The position numbers were made by a program, and so were the translations under genes. Below, piece after piece: positions 5,751 through 8,196 of a stretch of DNA of 8,196 bases. Positions within the stretch are counted from its first letter, which is position 1; every line of letters starts with the position of its first letter. The DNA lies in assembly GCA_002341345.1 (NCBI GenBank), contig DDNW01000076.1, forward strand, positions 7,711-15,906, given 5' to 3'. A model generated the notes under the pieces. The model saw only the letters and a program-made list of their open reading frames with translations, made no database searches and was not told where the DNA came from. The DNA comes from Erythrobacter sp. UBA2510. GTDB taxonomy: Bacteria; Pseudomonadota; Alphaproteobacteria; Sphingomonadales; Sphingomonadaceae.

Positions 5751-5793
5751 ACGGCTCGGCTGGCCTCTGGCAAAAGCTTTGGTAGAAGGCACC

Positions 5794-8196
5794 ATGCGCT
5801 TCTCTCGCTTCAGCTTCACCGCCATCGCATCGCTGCTGCTCGCAGCCTGCGCCGCCCCGCTCGCCACTGCTCCCGTCGCCGATACAACAGCGTCTGCTCC
5901 CGCGAGCGCAAATGCGGACCTTGTCGCGCTGGTCGACAATATTGACCTCGATTACGAGCGGTTTACCCTCCCCAACGGCCTCACCACCATCGTCCATACC
6001 GACCGCAAGGCGCCGGTCGTGGGCGTCACGCTCTATTACCGCGTCGGGTCCAAGAACGAACCGCGCGGCCGAACCGGCTTTGCCCATCTGTTCGAGCACC
6101 TTATGTTCGGGGGCAGCGAAAACGTGCCCGCCTTCGACGAATTGCTCGAAAATGCCGGCTCGACCACTACCAATGGCTCGACCTCATACGACCGTACCAA
6201 TTATGTCGTGACCGTGCCAACCGGCGCGCTCGACCTGGCGCTGTTCGCCGAGAGCGACCGCATGGGGCACCTGCTCGGCGCGGTCACGCAGGAGCGGCTC
6301 GATAATCAGCGCGGCGTCGTCCAGAACGAAAAGCGCCAGGGTGACAACAATCCCTATGGCCTCGTCAGCTACATCGTGAACGAGGAGCTGTTCCCGGTCG
6401 GCCACCCCTATCGTCATTCACTGATCGGCTCGATGGCGGACCTCAATGCCGCCTCGCTGGAGGACGTGCAGAACTGGTTCACCGACAAATACGGACCCAA
6501 CAATGTCGTGCTGGCGCTGACCGGCGATATCGATGCCGCGACCGCGCGCCCGATGGTCGAGCGCTGGTTCGGCGACATTCCCGCCGGGCCCGAGGTCACG
6601 CTGGCACCCGCCGGGCCGGTCACGCTGGCAGAGCCGGTCACCCGCGAGATTACCGATCAGGTCCCCGCTACACGCATCTATCGCTACTGGTCGGGCCCCG
6701 GCATGGAAGACCCTGATGCACTGCCGCTCGAAGTAGGCATGCACGTGCTGGGCGGCCTCGCCTCCTCGCGGCTCGACAACGAACTGGTCCGGGGCAAGGA
6801 GATCGCCACCCGCGTGGTCGGCTATTTCTACGCCTATGAGCAGATCGGTTATGCGACCGCCTATATGGACATTGCGCCGGGCCAGGATCGCGCCGCCGCC
6901 GAGGCGGATTTCTACGCGGTGATCGATCGCATGCTGGCCGAGGGCCCGACGCAGGACGAACTGCGCCGCACCGCCACGCAGATGATTGCCGAGACGGTCA
7001 AAGGCATGGAGGAGGTCGGGCAGTTCGGCGGCAAGGGCGCGGTGCTGGCCGAGGGGCAGCTTTATACCGGCGATCCGCATTTCGAGCTGGCCAAGCTGCG
7101 GCGCCTCGCCACGCTGACTCCCGCCGAGGTTCAGGCAGCGATGCAAAGGTGGCTCACGCGCCCGCCACTCACCCTTGCCGTGGTGCCGGGCGAGCGGACG
7201 CTAGACGGCGGCCCGATGGGCGGCTGGGGCGACGAGGACACGGTCCCCCCGCCCGAACCCGATACCGGCGGCGGCGTTGCGCATGCACAGGGCGGAGGCC
7301 CGCGCACCGCGCCCGCCGTGGCGCCCGTCAGCGACCTCGAACTGCCTCCGATCGAAACCGCGACGCTGACCAACGGGATCGAGGTGACGCTCGCGCGGCG
7401 CACCGCCATCCCCGCCGTGGCGCTGTCGATGATTTTCGATGCGGGTTCTGCCGCCGATGCGCCTGATGAAGCAGGTCGGCACGAGATGATGATGGACATG
7501 CTGGCCGAGGGGACTGCCACCCGCTCCGCGCAGGACATCGCCGCCGAGACCGAGAGCCTCGGCGCCTCGCTGACGGCCAGCTCGGGAATCGATACCAGCA
7601 CGGTCTACCTCAACGCGCTGACCGCCAACCTGATGCCCTCGCTCGAGCTGATGGCCGACCTTGTGCAAAACCCCGCCTTCGCCGAAGGAGACCTCGCCCG
7701 CCTGCAGACCCAGCGGCTCGCGCGGATCGAACAGGACCGTGCCTCGCCCGGCCCGCTCGCGATCCGGGCAATCTACCCGATGCTGTTTGGCGAGGAGCAT
7801 CCCTATGCGCATGCCGCCTCCAGCGGCAACCCGGCAGTGATCGCCGCGCTGACGCCCGCAGACATGCGCGCCGAGCACGATGCCTGGATCAGGCCGTCGA
7901 ACGCGCGCATCAATGCGGTGGGCGATGTGACAATGGCCGATCTGGTCGCCGCGCTGGAAGCCAGCTTCGGCAGCTGGCAGGAACCTGCCGGACCGGTCGG
8001 AACCAAGCCGATGGACGCGCCCGTCCCGCCACAGAAACAGCGGCTGGTCGTGGTCGACCGGCCCAACTCGCCGTCGAGCTATATCGTCATGGGGCGAGTG
8101 CTGCCGCTGACCGGCGTCGAAGGCTCGGCAGAAGACCTGCAGCTGGCCAACCAGGTGCTGGGTGAAGGCTTCCTGTCGCGGCTGATGGACGACCTG
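5794..8196 (+). CDS. M16 family zinc metallopeptidase lipoprotein, tandem domain (3' end outside window)
   Basis: The frame is open from the ATG at 5794 to the window edge, 801 codons; single-chain two-domain M16 proteins run about 900-980, so perhaps 100-180 residues are missing. AGAAGG lies four bases before the ATG. A signal peptide with lipobox LAAC (16-19) lipidates C19, with Ala at +2, so it is probably on the outer membrane facing the periplasm. The N-terminal M16 domain (about 55-270) has the zinc site HLFEH (H98, E101, H102) and third ligand E179 in NEKRQ, the canonical spacing of 76 residues. A Gly/Pro-rich linker (about 470-510) joins a second M16 repeat beginning ELPPIETATLTNGIEV; there the matching site reads HEMMMDML and lacks HxxEH, as usual for the non-catalytic half. 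Such insulinase/PqqL-like proteins cut unfolded peptides. Its substrate is not evident. Confidence 0.93.
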   Translation, partial: MRFSRFSFTAIASLLLAACAAPLATAPVADTTASAPASANADLVALVDNIDLDYERFTLPNGLTTIVHTDRKAPVVGVTLYYRVGSKNEPRGRTGFAHLFEHLMFGGSENVPAFDELLENAGSTTTNGSTSYDRTNYVVTVPTGALDLALFAESDRMGHLLGAVTQERLDNQRGVVQNEKRQGDNNPYGLVSYIVNEELFPVGHPYRHSLIGSMADLNAASLEDVQNWFTDKYGPNNVVLALTGDIDAATARPMVERWFGDIPAGPEVTLAPAGPVTLAEPVTREITDQVPATRIYRYWSGPGMEDPDALPLEVGMHVLGGLASSRLDNELVRGKEIATRVVGYFYAYEQIGYATAYMDIAPGQDRAAAEADFYAVIDRMLAEGPTQDELRRTATQMIAETVKGMEEVGQFGGKGAVLAEGQLYTGDPHFELAKLRRLATLTPAEVQAAMQRWLTRPPLTLAVVPGERTLDGGPMGGWGDEDTVPPPEPDTGGGVAHAQGGGPRTAPAVAPVSDLELPPIETATLTNGIEVTLARRTAIPAVALSMIFDAGSAADAPDEAGRHEMMMDMLAEGTATRSAQDIAAETESLGASLTASSGIDTSTVYLNALTANLMPSLELMADLVQNPAFAEGDLARLQTQRLARIEQDRASPGPLAIRAIYPMLFGEEHPYAHAASSGNPAVIAALTPADMRAEHDAWIRPSNARINAVGDVTMADLVAALEASFGSWQEPAGPVGTKPMDAPVPPQKQRLVVVDRPNSPSSYIVMGRVLPLTGVEGSAEDLQLANQVLGEGFLSRLMDDL
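6580..6630 (+). repeat. Imperfect tandem duplication within the M16 gene
   Basis: The unit CCCGCCGGGCC...GGTCACGCTGGCA occurs at 6580-6606 (27 bp) and again at 6607-6630 (24 bp), with a three-base GAG codon extra in the first copy, followed by a partial third copy (GAGCCGGTCACC). It encodes PAGPEVTLA, PAGPVTLA and EPVT at residues 263-283, in the link after the first half of the N-terminal domain. It looks like replication slippage in a flexible loop. Confidence 0.6.

Noticed and set aside
5773..5780. AAAGCTTT palindrome between psd and the M16 gene
   Set aside because: Only 8 bp, no loop for a hairpin and no T run; expected by chance.

Overview
The window is GC-rich, gene-dense DNA. The protein style (a PmtA-type phospholipid N-methyltransferase, a lipoprotein M16 peptidase, short acidic lipoproteins) fits an alphaproteobacterium, most likely Sphingomonadales (Erythrobacter/Sphingomonas-like). 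That placement is inference from protein resemblance and composition; there is no rRNA or other marker gene here.

Layout. (i) Positions 1-1840, plus strand: the 3' end of a family 2 glycosyltransferase, a class I SAM-dependent methyltransferase resembling phosphatidylethanolamine N-methyltransferase (pmtA), a strong hairpin, and a four-helix integral membrane protein whose histidine pattern recalls the Mpo1-like/DUF962 family. (ii) Positions 1841-1955: a short convergent intergenic region with a 12-bp hairpin. (iii) Positions 1956-4842, minus strand, read right to left: a long class III PLP-dependent aminotransferase/aminomutase, a GNAT-like lipoprotein, and a small beta-rich lipoprotein, probably one transcription unit or two. 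(iv) Positions 4878-8196, plus strand: a phosphatidylserine decarboxylase proenzyme (psd) starting only 35 bp from the divergent aminotransferase, then a tandem-domain M16 zinc peptidase lipoprotein that runs off the window.

The genes suggest a cell-envelope and lipid theme. Psd makes phosphatidylethanolamine (PE), PmtA methylates PE toward phosphatidylcholine, the Mpo1-like protein could act on 2-hydroxy fatty acids (a hallmark of sphingomonad lipids), and the class III PLP enzyme is paired head-to-head with psd. It is unlikely to serve heme synthesis, because alphaproteobacteria make aminolevulinate with ALA synthase. Three separate proteins carry lipoprotein signal peptides. I see no mobile elements, CRISPR arrays, tRNA or rRNA. 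No gene-free stretch exceeds about 120 bases. The most interesting points are the head-to-head PLP enzyme/psd pair with a 22-bp dyad around a consensus -35 hexamer, the GNAT-like fold on a lipoprotein, and the Mpo1-like protein next to pmtA. None is proof of a new system.
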